Shown here in pieces: positions 1 through 10,899 of a DNA stretch of 64,000 nt. The first letter of the stretch is position 1; every line of letters starts with the position of its first letter. The stretch is from Siphonodentalium dalli (taxonomy: Eukaryota > Mollusca > Scaphopoda > Gadilida > Siphonodentaliidae): contig CP136062.1 in the NCBI GenBank assembly GCA_032622095.1, positions 19,347,739 through 19,411,738 of the forward strand. Reading direction: 5' to 3'. Both the position numbers and the translations under genes were made by a program. A model generated the notes under the pieces. The model was not told the DNA's origin, searched no databases, and saw only the letters and a program-made list of their open reading frames with translations.

Positions 1-380
1 TTTGCATCAGATACCAACACCTCGACCGATCGGGACGAAACTTGGTACGTGAGTGTAGTTTGACCAGGTGGTCGTCGCTGTCGTATTGACGAGCCCGTGC
101 GACGCCCGTGCAGCGCATGCGCAGACGAGATATCGGAAACGGGTGGAGCTATCGACTTGAAATTTGGTATGTGAATGTATCTTGCGCCGGGTACAAATTT
201 TATCGGGTCGCCGAGCCCGTGCGACGCCCGTGCAGCGCATGCGCAGACCAGATCTCGGAAACGGGTGGAGCTACCGGGTACAAATTTTTCTTATTGAAAC
301 GCGTGGAGCTAAAAATTAAAAAAAATATTTAAAAAATGTCATGTTTCGGACAAGCCGCCGGTGGCGGGCTAACCTGCTAG
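1..380 (+). mobile_element. 3' part of a Helitron-like element (5' end outside window)
   Basis: The segment ends with a GC hairpin (gccgccggtggcgggc, 354-369) followed closely by ctaacctgCTAG and T. This fits the Helitron 3' terminus of hairpin plus CTRR-T. Upstream are two copies of a 122-bp module (cggaaacgggtggagct ... gcgcatgcgcagac) that recurs in the neighbouring elements. No Rep/helicase coding is seen, so it is non-autonomous. Confidence 0.6.
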
Positions 381-2058
381 TCTATACTATATATTTTGAG
401 ACTTCGTATATATGTGTGTATATATGTGTGTGTGTACTTCATAGAATCCAAAACGACTGATCCGATCGAGCTAAAATTTCGTATGTAAGTGTAAAATACC
501 ACCGACACCGCCGTAGTCTGGTTTACGAGAAGCCCTGAGCACCCTTTATCCACTCCCAAATCACCGCAAAGGCACGGCGGGGGTTAATCAAGTGATTATT
601 TAATGAGCGTTTGTTTTTTACGCATCGCTATAAAGAGCGTCTGTTTGCCATTCAACGTTATTTGCATCTGCAGAGAGATATACGGAACACACATTAAATT
701 TAAAAAACATTTGTTTCTGACCAACCCTGCGAGCACGGATGGCTCGCTTTGTTTTTACAGTATATACTTATATACCGAAATCATCCGAGATAATCACGAA
801 TATAGCATCAGATTTCGCCCCAGATATACCGTTATGAAGCTACTGGAATTATATTAATCTGCCAATCTACGGGAAATTCCAGGGAATGCCGATTGAGCTC
901 AAACTTAAGTGCTTTCCTATTTTTAGAACGTAACACATGTTTACGTCGTGTTGGTGATTGAGGTTCACAACGGGGTTAATTGACTGTCCGCTCTTTGCGA
1001 CGATGAGGTTCACGGCGGGGACTATTGACCAACACTCACAATTTCGTCTTTTGCATCAGATACCAACACCTCGACCGATCGGATATATGTGTGTATGTGT
1101 GTATATATGTGGGTACTTCATAGAATCGAAAACGCGTGTAGGAACGGGCATCCCCACGGCAATGTCGGCTTATAAGACATCTTTACTACACATGAAAGCC
1201 GATGGAATTTACATTTTCTGATGTACACATTTTTTGTTACGGCTGAAAATCTTAGTCTATTTCCGAAACATTCATATAAACAAGCTCTAAACTTACACCC
1301 CTCGATTCCTGCTAACTCACGCAGCTATACACACTGCCCCAAACCGTGAACGCCAACGACATTGTTGGCGAGAAAATAGCCCCCAAGTCGTAAATATCAA
1401 CAACAACGATATTACTAAATACACGTTTTCGGCAATGTGAGAGTTTTCGGGGAGCCGTGATGCCAACAACAACGGCCCGAAGCCCTGAATGCCAACAACA
1501 GATTCAATGCAATGTTATATATTATGCAGTCGAGATTTCACGACATTACGACGGGTACGGCAGACTCGAAATATTATGCAGACAGATTTCCCGACGGGAA
1601 GCGTTTGTTTTAAATTCAATGCAATGTTATCGTAGAGAGATTTCACGAAACAAAGAATGCGTTGTCTGTCGTTCCTACGAAGGGGGGATTTCTACGGGTA
1701 AATTTTTCCGCCAGAAACAAAAAATTAAATTTTAAAAACATTAAATTCATATTAAAAAATAAAAAACAAAAATAAATAAAAACAAAATAATTACAAAAAT
1801 GTCATGTTTCTGAAACAAAGCCATGGGACGAAAACAATTTACAATTTAATTAACTTTTGTACTTGAATTGTTATTGGTCCATGGTGAGACCATAATTTCT
1901 CTTGATATAAAGGCAGAATTAACTCATTGATTGTCTCCTCACGTTTTCAATTCTGTATTCTGACCATTCAGTTCAATTAACGAATCAATCGTTAAAAAAT
2001 GTATTTAAAAAATGTCATGTTTCTGACCAAGCACGCCAGTGGCGGGCTAACCTGCTAG
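381..2058 (+). mobile_element. Helitron-like non-autonomous element, head-to-tail with neighbours
   Basis: It starts TCTATACTATATATTTTGAG directly after the preceding CTAG terminus and ends with the same hairpin and CTAG at 2055-2058 (hairpin copy gcacgccagtggcgggc). A 5'-TC start and hairpin plus CTAG end are the Helitron signature. The inside is A/T rich with no convincing coding. A tract at 490-590 (accgacaccgccgtagtc...) recurs at 2889-2980 in a later element. Confidence 0.55.
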
Positions 2059-2779
2059 TCTCTTCTATATATTTTGAGAACTCCTTGTATTCGAGAGATA
2101 GCTCACACCCTCCGGACCTCAATGATATGATCGTGAATGAGTATTGATATACCCCACTAAACTTTGACAAACACCAGTAATGGTGTGTAGATCATTTACA
2201 TATCTCTCCTATATATTTTGATACAATCTATCTAATTTACATATCTCTCTTATATATTTATGTTTGTGTGTGTTGTACTTCATACAAATCTACGATTCTC
2301 GACCGATCGGGACGAAACTTGGTACGTGTGTGTAGTTTGACCAGGCGGTGGTCGTTGTCGTATTGGCGAGCCCGTGCGACGCCCGTGCAGCGCATGCGCA
2401 GACGAGATCTCGGAAACGGGTGGAGCTATCGACTTGAAATTTGCTATGTGAAAGTATCTTGCGCCGGGTACAAATTTTATCGGGTCGCCGAGCCCGTGCG
2501 ACGCCCGTGCAGCGCATGCGCAGACGAGATCTCGGAAACGGGTTGAGCTATCGACTTGAAATTTGCTATGTGAATGTATCTTGCGCCGGGTACAAATTTT
2601 ATCGGGTCGCCGAGCCCGTGCGACGCCAGCTTCGCGCATGCGCAGACAAGATCTCGGAAACGGGTGGAGCTACCGGGTACAAATTTTTCTTATTGAAACG
2701 CGTTGAGCTAAAATTAAAAAAAATATATAAAAAAATGTCATGTTTCGGACAAGCCGCCGGTGGCGGGCTAACCTGCTAG
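2059..2779 (+). mobile_element. Helitron-like element(s) with three 122-bp internal modules
   Basis: Candidate TC-starts lie at 2059, 2203 and 2244 (TCTCTnnTATATATTTnTG), suggesting nested or truncated 5' ends. One 3' terminus lies at 2776-2779 (hairpin plus CTAG). The 122-bp module beginning cggaaacggg repeats at 2411, 2533 and 2655. Confidence 0.55.
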
Positions 2780-3660
2780 TCTTACTATATATTTTGAGAC
2801 TTCGTATATATGTGTGTGTGTGTGTACTTCATAGAATCCAAAACGCGTGTACAGATTGAGATAAAATTTCGTATGTAAGTGTACAATCCCACCGACACCG
2901 CCGTAGTCGTGTTTTCGAGAAGCTCTGAGCACCCTTTATCCACTCCCAAATCACCGCAAAGGCACGGCGGGGGTTAAGGCAATAACGCTCTTTATCTATA
3001 CCTTATACGGAGGTTTTAACAATTAACGCTCTTTATTGCAATGGACGTGGCTAAACGATACCCCATGCGTCTGATGCGGATTCCAATGGACGTGGCTAAA
3101 CGACTGACCCCATGCGTCCGAAATACGGATGCGGACCAAATGCAACTAAAAAGGCAGAATTGATCTAAGAGCTCGAAATATTATGCAGAGGGATTTCACG
3201 ACGGGATTAATTGACTGTCCGCTCTGAAGTTTAGGACGGGGAGGACGGGTACCATGAATTAACTCATTGAAAAACAAAGAATGCGTTATCTCGCAAACGG
3301 GTGGAGCTATCGACTTGAAATTTGCTATGTGAATGTATCTTGCCCCGGATACAAATTTTATCGGGTCGCCGAGTCCGTGCGACGCAAGCTTCGCGCATGC
3401 GCAGACGAGATCTCGGAAACGGGTGGAGCTATCGACTTGAAATTTGGCATGTGAATGTATCTTGCGCCGGGTACACATTTTATCGGGTCGCCGAGCCCGT
3501 GCGACACCAGCTTCGCGCATGCGCAGACCAGATCTCGGAAACTGGTGGAGCTACCGGGTACAATTTTTTCTTATTGAAACGCGTGGAGCTAAAAATTTAA
3601 AATATATATAACAAAATCTCACGTTTCGGACAAGCCGCCGGTGGCGGGCTAACCTGCTAG
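2780..3660 (+). mobile_element. Helitron-like non-autonomous element
   Basis: It starts TCTTACTATATATTTTGAG just after the previous CTAG and ends with the gccgccggtggcgggc hairpin and CTAG at 3657-3660. It contains 122-bp modules at about 3290-3560. It is the fourth 3' terminus of the same family in 3.7 kb. Confidence 0.6.
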
Positions 3661-3779
3661 TATCATATATATTCATAAACCATGGTTCTATAGTTCCGTT
3701 ATGAGAACATTCAGATATTTTGACCTGAAAATTACATGAATCCTAACATCTAGTGGTGTAACTCCAGACAAACAAATGC

Positions 3780-4330
3780 ACACGGCGACGGGCTACAGGG
3801 CATACCGAGCCGATAGGACACACCGGGCCGACCATGGTTGTTCGGCCCGGTGTGAGAACAATTTTAAAACTCTACAGGAATCAATAGCAAATCATAGCAT
3901 CTAGACTGGCCTCGACTGAAGCTTTCTTAGTGTTGGAAATTTCAAACCTCATACTTCCCCTCAAGTTGGAAAATATTGTTTTGCTAAATTTATTTGCAGT
4001 TTTGTATTGGCCACTGGGAGGGACAATGGCACACCGGGCCGACCATGGTTCGGGCCGGTGTGCGAAAATATTGAAATATGAACAAGAAAATCGCAAAATC
4101 CTAGCATCTAGACTATAGCCTCAAGACTTCCTCGAGTTGGAAATTTCAAACCTGACACCCCACTTAGGTTGGAAAAATCCATCTGATGGACAATTCCAAT
4201 GACAATGTTGACCAAATGTATGAAAATATTGTTTTCTTAAATTAACTAGCATTTTCTGACTGGCCATGGGGGAGGGACCAGGACACAAAGTTTCTAAGTG
4301 TTGGAAATTTCAAACCTAGCTGTCAGCCCC
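3780..4330. repeat. Degenerate direct repeats of about 200 bp
   Basis: The blocks share cacaccgggccgaccatgg, cctagcatctagact and gttggaaatttcaaacct. They occur near 3815-3950, 4030-4160 and 4290-4320. No coding is recognised. From 4330 to 5480 the sequence is A/T rich, with a run of near-identical taatcgattac words around 5160-5340, and holds no gene I can support. Confidence 0.5.
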
Positions 4331-5484
4331 CTAAGGTTTATTTTTATTTATTATTTATTCATCTTGTTGGTACAATTTGCGATATGTTATTACATACATT
4401 CAGGTACATGCATAACTTGTATAATAATAAAGATATGTGCTTACTTTTTCCAATGCATTTTTTATTTATATTATGGCACAGTGTCAAATATCGTTCAATT
4501 TGAAATGAAATCCGTGTCATTAAAATATTTGGTCAGGTCTTCATTAAACAGTCATTCTCTGATTTTACTAGTGATTGACTTTTCTATGGTATATGGTGAT
4601 TTTTTGGGATGATTAAAAGTCAAACTGCGAGCTGGAGGCCCAGTCTCGTAAAAGGTGTAGTTGGGGAATTTCAATTTTGTTTATTGTCGTTAATCAATGT
4701 TGATTAATGTTGATTTTTGGTTTGTGATAAACTATATGTCAATTACAAATAAAAGAATTTTATGCAGCCCACTGGGGGTTGTGGTCGGAGATGGTCGAGT
4801 CGGCCGCCGGTTCGTTAATTAGGTGCTGGTTGTTATTGTTATTTTAACGGAATTCTGAGTTGGTCATTCGTAAAACCAATATATTTTATATTCTACAATT
4901 ATATTCTTGGGTTTATAATATATGATCTTGAGCGCGTTACCATTTCTGACATTGATTTTCTTGTAAGTTTATTGCCATTCAACATTTCAGCAATTGTGTG
5001 TTATCTGTGTCCACTGTCAGAATTCACACAGTGTAGCACTAACAACACACATGAAACAATCGTTCTAATTTTCTGATATGTGTTTTGTATCTGTGCACAC
5101 TCCATAGTACTACAGTATGATACTATGAGTATCCAATAGCCATATATATGAATATTTTAGTAAAAGTAATCATAAAGTAATCAAAATGTAATCATGAGTA
5201 CAGGTACTTTTGAAAGTAATCGATTACGATTACGATTACTTGTAATCAAAAAGTGTCATGATTACTGATTACAGACGATTATTCCAAATTTTGTAATCGA
5301 TTACTTTGATTACGATTACTGATTACGATTAACCCAACCCTGCAATCGATCAATATATCATAGTAGATTACTGAACAGTCTCTTTGAAAAACCGATGATA
5401 AACTTATCAGATTTACGTCTCGTGTTGAGATTTCATTTCTAACACGACCCGACTTTCCTCAAGATGACGTAATAAATTGTTTCC

Positions 5485-5785
5485 AAATATGGAGTGGATG
5501 CCTAATATGGAGTGGATGCCGAATATGGAGTGGATGCCTAATATGGAGTGGATGCCTAATGTGGAGTGGATGTCTAATATGGATTGGATGCCTAATATGG
5601 AGTGGATGCATAATATGGAGTGGATGCCTAATATGGAGTGGATGCATAATATGGAGTGGATGCCTAATATGGAGTGGATGCCTGCTGTAATATGGAGTGG
5701 ATGCCTAATATGGAGTGGATGCCTAATATGGAGTGGATGCCTAATATGGAGTGGATGCCTAATATGGAGTGGATGCCTGCTGTAG
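5485..5785. repeat. 18-bp minisatellite, about 16 copies
   Basis: The unit is atggagtggatgcctaat, with single-base variants and two ctgctgta interruptions. Because 18 is a multiple of three it stays open in several frames, but the translations are pure six-residue repeats with no gene context. Confidence 0.9.
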
Positions 5786-5897
5786 TCAATGTTTGATAAG
5801 TTTGTGCCAGGTACCGTTAACACAACACGATGGTGTGAGGGTGATTGTTCATTCTGAATTATATACCCAATTATATATAGAAACGCCGTTGTTGTTT

Positions 5898-5903
5898 TTT
5901 ATT
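5898..5903 (-). terminator. Polyadenylation signal AATAAA of the receptor gene
   Basis: On the minus strand AATAAA occurs 37 bases after the receptor stop codon, inside an A-rich stretch. Position and sequence fit the 3' end of the CTLD-SRCR transcript. No cleavage-site data are available. Confidence 0.5.
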
Positions 5904-5939
5904 TATGTAAAATCACCTTTGTGGAAGTCTGCCTGATGA

Positions 5940-6337
5940 TTATATTCGGGTATTTAGCGGTAAAACTGTGATCTCTCTGGCAGCGATAGAAGCATTCGTT
6001 GCCATGGGCACGTTGTCGTTGTTGTCACCGTTTTCGGTATTGCTGCCTTCGGACCCATCGTGATCTGACCCTGAGCCGTCATTATTCTCGTCCTTGTCAT
6101 TGTTTCGTGGCTTTTTGCGGGGATCGGGAATAAGATCGACAATCAGGAGAAAAGTAAAGACGAAGCTGAAGCTTCCGATTGTTAAAGCAAGGCCCATAAC
6201 CTGCGCAGACTTCCTGTCGTCTGACGCGGTGGTCGCTTTCTTGGCTACGTATTTCTCCATGGTGATGTTGACGTATGTCGGTGGTGGTCCGGTTGTGGTT
6301 GTCGGTTCAGTCGTAGTCGGTGGTATGTACGGTGGCA
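5940..6337 (-). CDS. Receptor exon 6: Thr/Pro stalk, transmembrane segment, cytoplasmic tail, stop
   Basis: The exon begins after acceptor gtcttaacag in phase 1 and ends at TAA (5942-5940), giving about 131 residues. Residues 1-20 are Thr/Pro rich (PTTTEPTTTTGPPP), a mucin-like stalk. Residues 23-25 (NIT) are a potential N-glycosylation site. Residues 46-66 (VMGLALTIGSFSFVFTFLLIV) form one hydrophobic membrane helix. The stop-transfer PRKKPRN follows, then an Asp/Asn/Ser/Gly-rich tail of about 55 residues (DKDENNDGSGSDHDG). I see no obvious ITAM or tyrosine motif, so any signalling would need other partners. Placed after the signal peptide, CTLD and SRCR exons, this makes a type I single-pass receptor. 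The pyrimidine tract of the acceptor overlaps the edge of a dispersed repeat at 6345-6830. Confidence 0.82.
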
Positions 6338-6344
6338 CTGTTAA

Positions 6345-6830
6345 GACAAGACAACCATAGTCAGAAATGGTAACGCCACGAAGATCATATTATTAGCCAT
6401 AAATATAAATTATAATATAAAATATATCGGTTACACGAGTGCACCGCCTCAGATTCAGTTAAAACAACTAATCCTTCAAATTATTACAAAAAACTACGGC
6501 TTATTACTGCATGTTTCTCATTCACCACACCAGAAAGCTTCTAAATGCGGATAAACAATCGGAGGTATTGTGTTCCCGCCAAGAGTGTATGGCCCAGCCA
6601 TTGTTCATACCTAAACGTTGAAATCAATTGACGCGGTCATAATGGTTACATATTGCAACTATAAGACATCCAACAAAAACCAGAAATGTGTTGTCCTGCG
6701 AGATATCCCATCGCTATAGCTCAATTTGACACGGCCAGATTAGCCTTTCTACAATATCCAAAAACAATAAAGCTTCTCAAATCATCGGCATAGTCAATAG
6801 AACTTTCACGAACTTGTACATTCCAACTAC
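6345..6830. repeat. Dispersed ~480-bp repeat, copy abutting receptor exon 6
   Basis: Nearly the same sequence occurs at 31229-31728, and its first ~110 bp at 10745-10860. Shared landmarks are ccatagtcagaaatg at the left, ctaatccttcaaattatta, tgtcctgcgagatatccc and cttctcaaatcatcggcat. Its left edge supplies part of the pyrimidine tract of the exon 6 acceptor. Confidence 0.8.
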
Positions 6831-7101
6831 AGCTTTTACCAGACTCAGGGTCGCAGTATATTTGTAACGCGTCCCAAAATAACCTCATTCTGTGTAGCAC
6901 TACAGCTTTTAAAGCGACCCAATCTATTTATAAAACCTACATCGGCCTACGTCTTTCTAATATTTGGCCAACAATATACACCGGTGGCGTTAACGAAGAA
7001 ACCAGAAACGTTACAAGAAAACAGGGACGTAACTACGAGACGAAATACTTGAACTACCTATCTAGGAGCATTATATATATAGGTTATTGGTATTTTTATT
7101 T

Positions 7102-7500
7102 TAAAGGTACTTAATCCGATTAGACGGTCCCCATACCATCAAGATACAACAACAACATTTCTTCAAAATACGCTTTATATGTCAGAATATTGTAACAAAA
7201 TAATGTTATCCACAGTTATTGACTGTCAATTTTGGTATCCAATATTCCAAAACTTGTTATTTATCAACATCTTGTTTAAAAAAGTATGGCCGTAATGGCA
7301 CTAAATTATCAAGAAATGTGACCGTATTGCCACTTGATTTTAGAGTGAGCCATTTTTATCCGCAATTTTGTCCGAGACCCTCCGTTTGACCACGTATTTC
7401 TGGGCCACATATTATTACACGTCTCGAGAAATAAAACAAACTTCAAAAATCGACATCTGATCACTCTGAGCTTACAGAGTTGACTCAACGTCGCACATGA
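7102..7500. repeat. Truncated MITE of the ttaaaggtactcaatccgat family
   Basis: Its left end (tttaaaggtacttaatccgat, then ggtccccat...) and interior (cacttgattttagagt, ctgatcactctgagc) match the intact copy at 62793-63229. The right terminal repeat is missing. Confidence 0.6.
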
Positions 7501-7591
7501 TCCCGATATGATTTACTTGTGACCACGTGACACGGGTATCAATATAGGCATGTGACCACGTGACGCTGGTATCAGTACAGGGTTAGCTCAC

Positions 7592-7744
7592 CTTCGCACA
7601 TGATCCCGATATCATCGGCGTGTGAGCACGTGACACTCGTATTTATTGTCCAGCATCGTGGAGTTGTCTCCACAAAAGATCCCTTCAGAGTTAATACGAC
7701 CCGATCCCGTGGTGTATTCTGTACCATTCAGCATACGGACGAAT
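7592..7744 (-). pseudogene. Receptor exon 5: second half of the SRCR domain, frame disrupted
   Basis: Starting after the acceptor ...cactttaag (AG at 7746-7745) in phase 2, as exon 4 needs, the frame reads FVRMLNGTEYTTGSGRI, then FCGDNSTMLDNKYEC. This matches the SRCR order F.G.GPI...V.C.GNE..L..C. It then runs into a stop (TGA) a few codons later. The domain's expected ending, TCSHADDIGIMCE (compare CSHSEDAGVVC), lies immediately after in a different frame, followed by a good donor, GAAG|GTGAGC (GT at 7591-7590). Read in that second frame the exon ends in phase 1, which is what exon 6 requires. The exon is 153 nt, where 152 or 155 would keep frame. This is either a real inactivating indel, an allele, or a sequencing or assembly error. 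The loop before the CSH motif is also shorter than usual. Confidence 0.75.
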
Positions 7745-8236
7745 CTTAAAGTGATATGAAACACTCTAAATCAAAATATCTAATGTAATACAATTAAATC
7801 TGATCTGTACCATTCAGCATACGGACGAATCTTAAAGTGATATGAAACACTCTAAATCAAAATATCTAATGTAATACAATTAAATCTGATCTGTACCATT
7901 CAGCATACGGACGAATCTTAAAGTGATATGAAACACTCTAAATCAAAATATCTAATGTAATACAATTAAATCTGATCTGTACCATTCAGCATACGGACGA
8001 ATCTTAAAGTGATATGAAACACTCTAAATCAAAATATCTAATGTAATGCAATTAAATCTGATCTGTACCATTCAGCATACGGACGAATCTTAAAGTGATA
8101 TGAAACACTCTAAATCAAAATATCTAATGTAATACAATTAAATCTGATCTGTACCATTCAGCATACGGACGAATCTTAAAGTGATATGAAACCCTCTAAA
8201 TCAAAATCTCTAATATAATACAATTAAATCTGATTG
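7721..8236. repeat. 86-bp tandem repeat, six copies, carrying a splice acceptor
   Basis: The phrase gtaccattcagcatacgg recurs at exactly 86-bp spacing (7721, 7807, 7893, 7979, 8065, 8151), with only a few differences and a slightly diverged last copy. On the minus strand each unit holds the end of the intron (cactttaag) plus the first ~27 bases of receptor exon 5. The copy nearest the exon is the functional junction. Confidence 0.92.
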
Positions 8237-8313
8237 AACGAGTACGTGTATTGTTTACTGTATCGTCCCTCTACATCACAGCCCTGTTTGTCCCTCAAGT
8301 ACATCTCTATGGC

Positions 8314-8317
<4 letters not shown>

Positions 8318-8352
<35 letters not shown>
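8318..8352. repeat. (AT)n microsatellite
   Basis: An uninterrupted run of AT dinucleotides lies between the 86-bp array and the foldback element. Confidence 0.95.
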
Positions 8353-8354
<2 letters not shown>

Positions 8355-8445
8355 TTATTGTCCTCCATTGATGGAGAGTTGTTATATAACATAAATACAG
8401 TTTATCACAGTAGCATCACAAAAGCAAACATTTATACAAATACTA

Positions 8446-10053
8446 ACAGACATGACAATTGGAACTTATTCCCTATTCCTTATTCCTTATTTTCAAAAAT
8501 GTCCTTTTCGACCGATTTGACGGCATGGTTGGGTGGCCCGCCCCAAATACCGCCTAGAAACACTCCGATCCCCCTCCCATCACCCCCGGGGGGTGCCACC
8601 CCGAGGACGTGAAAATGGGGTATGGACCATTTTCGAGAACGGTAAGGATTTCGACCGATTTGACGGCATGGGTGGGTGGCCCGCCCCAAATACCACCTAG
8701 AAACACCCCCACCCCCACCCATCACCCCCGGAGGGTGCCACCCCGAGGGGGTGAAAATGGGGTATGGACCATTTTCGAGAACGGTACGGATTTCGACCGA
8801 TTTGACGGCATGGGTGGGTGGCCCGCCCCAAATACCACCTAGAAACACCCCCACCCCCACCCATCACCCCCGGAGGGTGCCACCCGAGGGGGTGAAAATG
8901 AGGTATGGACCATTTTCGAGAACGGTAAGGATTTCGACCGATTTGACGGCATGGGTGGGTGGCCCGCCCCAAATACCACCTAGAAAGACCCCCATCCCCC
9001 ACCATCACCCCCGGAGGGTGCCACCCCGAAGGGGTGAAAATGGGGTATGGACCATTTTCGAGAACGGTAAGGGTGATGGGTGGGGGTGTTTCTAGGTAGT
9101 ATTTGGGGCGGGCCACCCACCCATGCCGTCAAATCGGTCGAAATCCTTACCGTTCTCGAAAATGGTCCATACCCCATTTTCACCCCCTCGGGTGGCACCC
9201 TCCGGGGGTGATGGGTGGGGGTGTTTCTAGGTGGTATTTGGGGCGGGCCACCCACCCATGCCGTCAAATCGGTCGAAATCCTTACCGTTCTCGAAAATGG
9301 TCCATACCCCATTTTCACCCCCACGGGGTAGCACCCTCCGGGGGTGATGGGTGGGGGTGGGGGTGTTTCTAGGTGGTATTTGGGGCGGGCCACCCACCCA
9401 TGCCGTTAAATCGGTCGAAATCCTTACCGTTCTCGAAAATGGTCCATACCCTATTTTCACCCCCTCGGGGTGGCACCCTCCGGGGGTGATGGGTGGGGGT
9501 GGGGGTGTTTCTAGGTAGTATTTGGGGCGGGCCACCCACCCATGCCGTCAAATCGGTCGAAATCCTTACCGTTCTCGAAAATGGTCCATACCCCATTTTC
9601 ACCTCCTCGGGGTGGCACCCTCCGGGGGTGATGGGTGGGGGTGGGGGTGGGGGTGTTTCTAGGTGGTATTTGGGGCGGGCCACCCACCCATGCCGTCAAA
9701 TCGGTCGAAATCCCTACCGTTCTCGAAAATGGTCCATACCCCATTTTCACCCCGTCGGGGTGGCACCCTCCGGGGGTGATGGGTGGGGGTGGGGTGTTTC
9801 TAGGTGGTATTTGGGGCGGGCCACCCACCCATGCCGTCAAATCGGTCGAAATTCTTACCGTTCTCGAAAATGGTCCATACCCCATTTCACCCCCTCGGGG
9901 TGGCACCCCCCGGGGGTGATGGGTGGGGGGTCGGGGTGTTTCTAGGCGGTATTTGGGGCGGGCCACCCAACCATGCCGTCAAATCGGTCGAAAAGGACAT
10001 TTTTGAAAATAAGGAATAAGGAATAGGGAATAAGTTCCAATTGTCATGTCTGT
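8446..10053. mobile_element. Large foldback DNA transposon with long tandem-structured arms
   Basis: The ends are inverted repeats (ACAGACATGACAATTGG left, its complement right) flanked by an exact 9-bp direct repeat, caaatacta, at 8437-8445 and 10054-10062. The inner ~60 bp beside each end (gaacttattccctattcc, ttattttcaaaaatgtcc) also mirror each other. The arms are built of ~142-bp units (cgaccgatttgacggcatgg ... accattttcgagaacg): four units in one orientation, then about six reversed, with the switch near 9066. Long TIRs with a 9-bp duplication resemble Mutator-like elements. No transposase is present. The open frames seen inside are shadows of the repeat. Confidence 0.82.
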
Positions 10054-10352
10054 CAAATACTAACATGGACAAAATGTTACATAATAACAAGGAACTATCC
10101 AAAATATTTACAGTTAGTTTTGGCACGCACATAATGCAAAGTCACACATGTACACCGCAGTCACACAGAGACATCCACTAACATTGACATATATACACCT
10201 GTTATACCCAGCATCACACATATTCTCTCACACTCTCCCACACACAAGCGCACTCACTCACGCACGCACACGCATGTTAACCACTCAGACAAACATTCAC
10301 AAAAAATAACAGATGAGAGAATACTACATGCACTAGCTGCTTCTATTGGTGG

Positions 10353-10740
10353 TTATACATAAATTGGTTGTTGATCGGGTATAATGGTATCCACCGTATC
10401 CGAATAGCGGCTATCATGTTGAAGGTGGAAGCAATACCACAGCGTTATGCTCGCTTTTGCAAAGAATCGTAAGACGAAATGAAAAGAGTTATTTCCATCT
10501 TCAAGAACTTCACAGGGAACTTTCCCCAAAAATACTGCTAGTTGTGAGCACTTAGGTAGAGAATCTAGGAATATGAAGACGTTTATTCCGAATGTGTTGA
10601 TGATATCATACCAGATTACGTTGCGTGAATTTGCAATAGATGCACATTCTATTAATACATGATTAATTAAGCACCGGTATGGCTTGTTACAGAATTTACA
10701 ACACCCACTATCACCATAAGCTGTGTGAGCTATCAACCGG
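10353..10740 (-). pseudogene. C-terminal fragment of a LINE ORF2 protein
   Basis: About 127 codons include CCKFCNKPY followed by HVLIECA. This is the CxxC...HxxxxC pattern found near the end of many non-LTR retrotransposon ORF2 proteins, where a zinc-knuckle-like motif follows the reverse transcriptase. Nothing upstream in frame shows RT motifs. The fragment ends next to a copy of the dispersed repeat at 10745. It is a 5'-truncated insertion inside receptor intron 4. The assignment rests on this motif spacing only. Confidence 0.45.
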
Positions 10741-10899
10741 ACAAGAAAGAGACAAGAAAACCATAGTCAGAAATGGTAACGCCACCAAGATTATAGTATT
10801 ACATATAAATAGAAATTATAAAAAATACATAAAATATTTTGATAACAATTGCGTTTAAACAAGTAATCCTTCAAATTATTACTAACAAAGCAAGTAAAC

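Noticed and set aside
7-3600. Arg/Cys-rich open frames near the left end
   Set aside because: They follow the 122-bp module of the Helitron-like elements on both strands and contain no protein signature.
5413-5823. Open frames of NMEWMP / HPLHIR repeats
   Set aside because: They are translations of the 18-bp minisatellite on both strands, with no gene context.
7592-7718. Exon 5 starting at the later acceptor ggtacag (before AATACACC)
   Set aside because: The phase does not match exon 4 and the residues FVRMLNG, which complete the SRCR pattern, would be lost. The fully open third frame (RVVLTLKG...) lacks the SRCR cysteine pattern in its first half.
8480-9966. Pro/Gly-rich open frames on both strands
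   Set aside because: They mirror each other across the foldback element and follow its 142-bp unit, so they are not independent coding.
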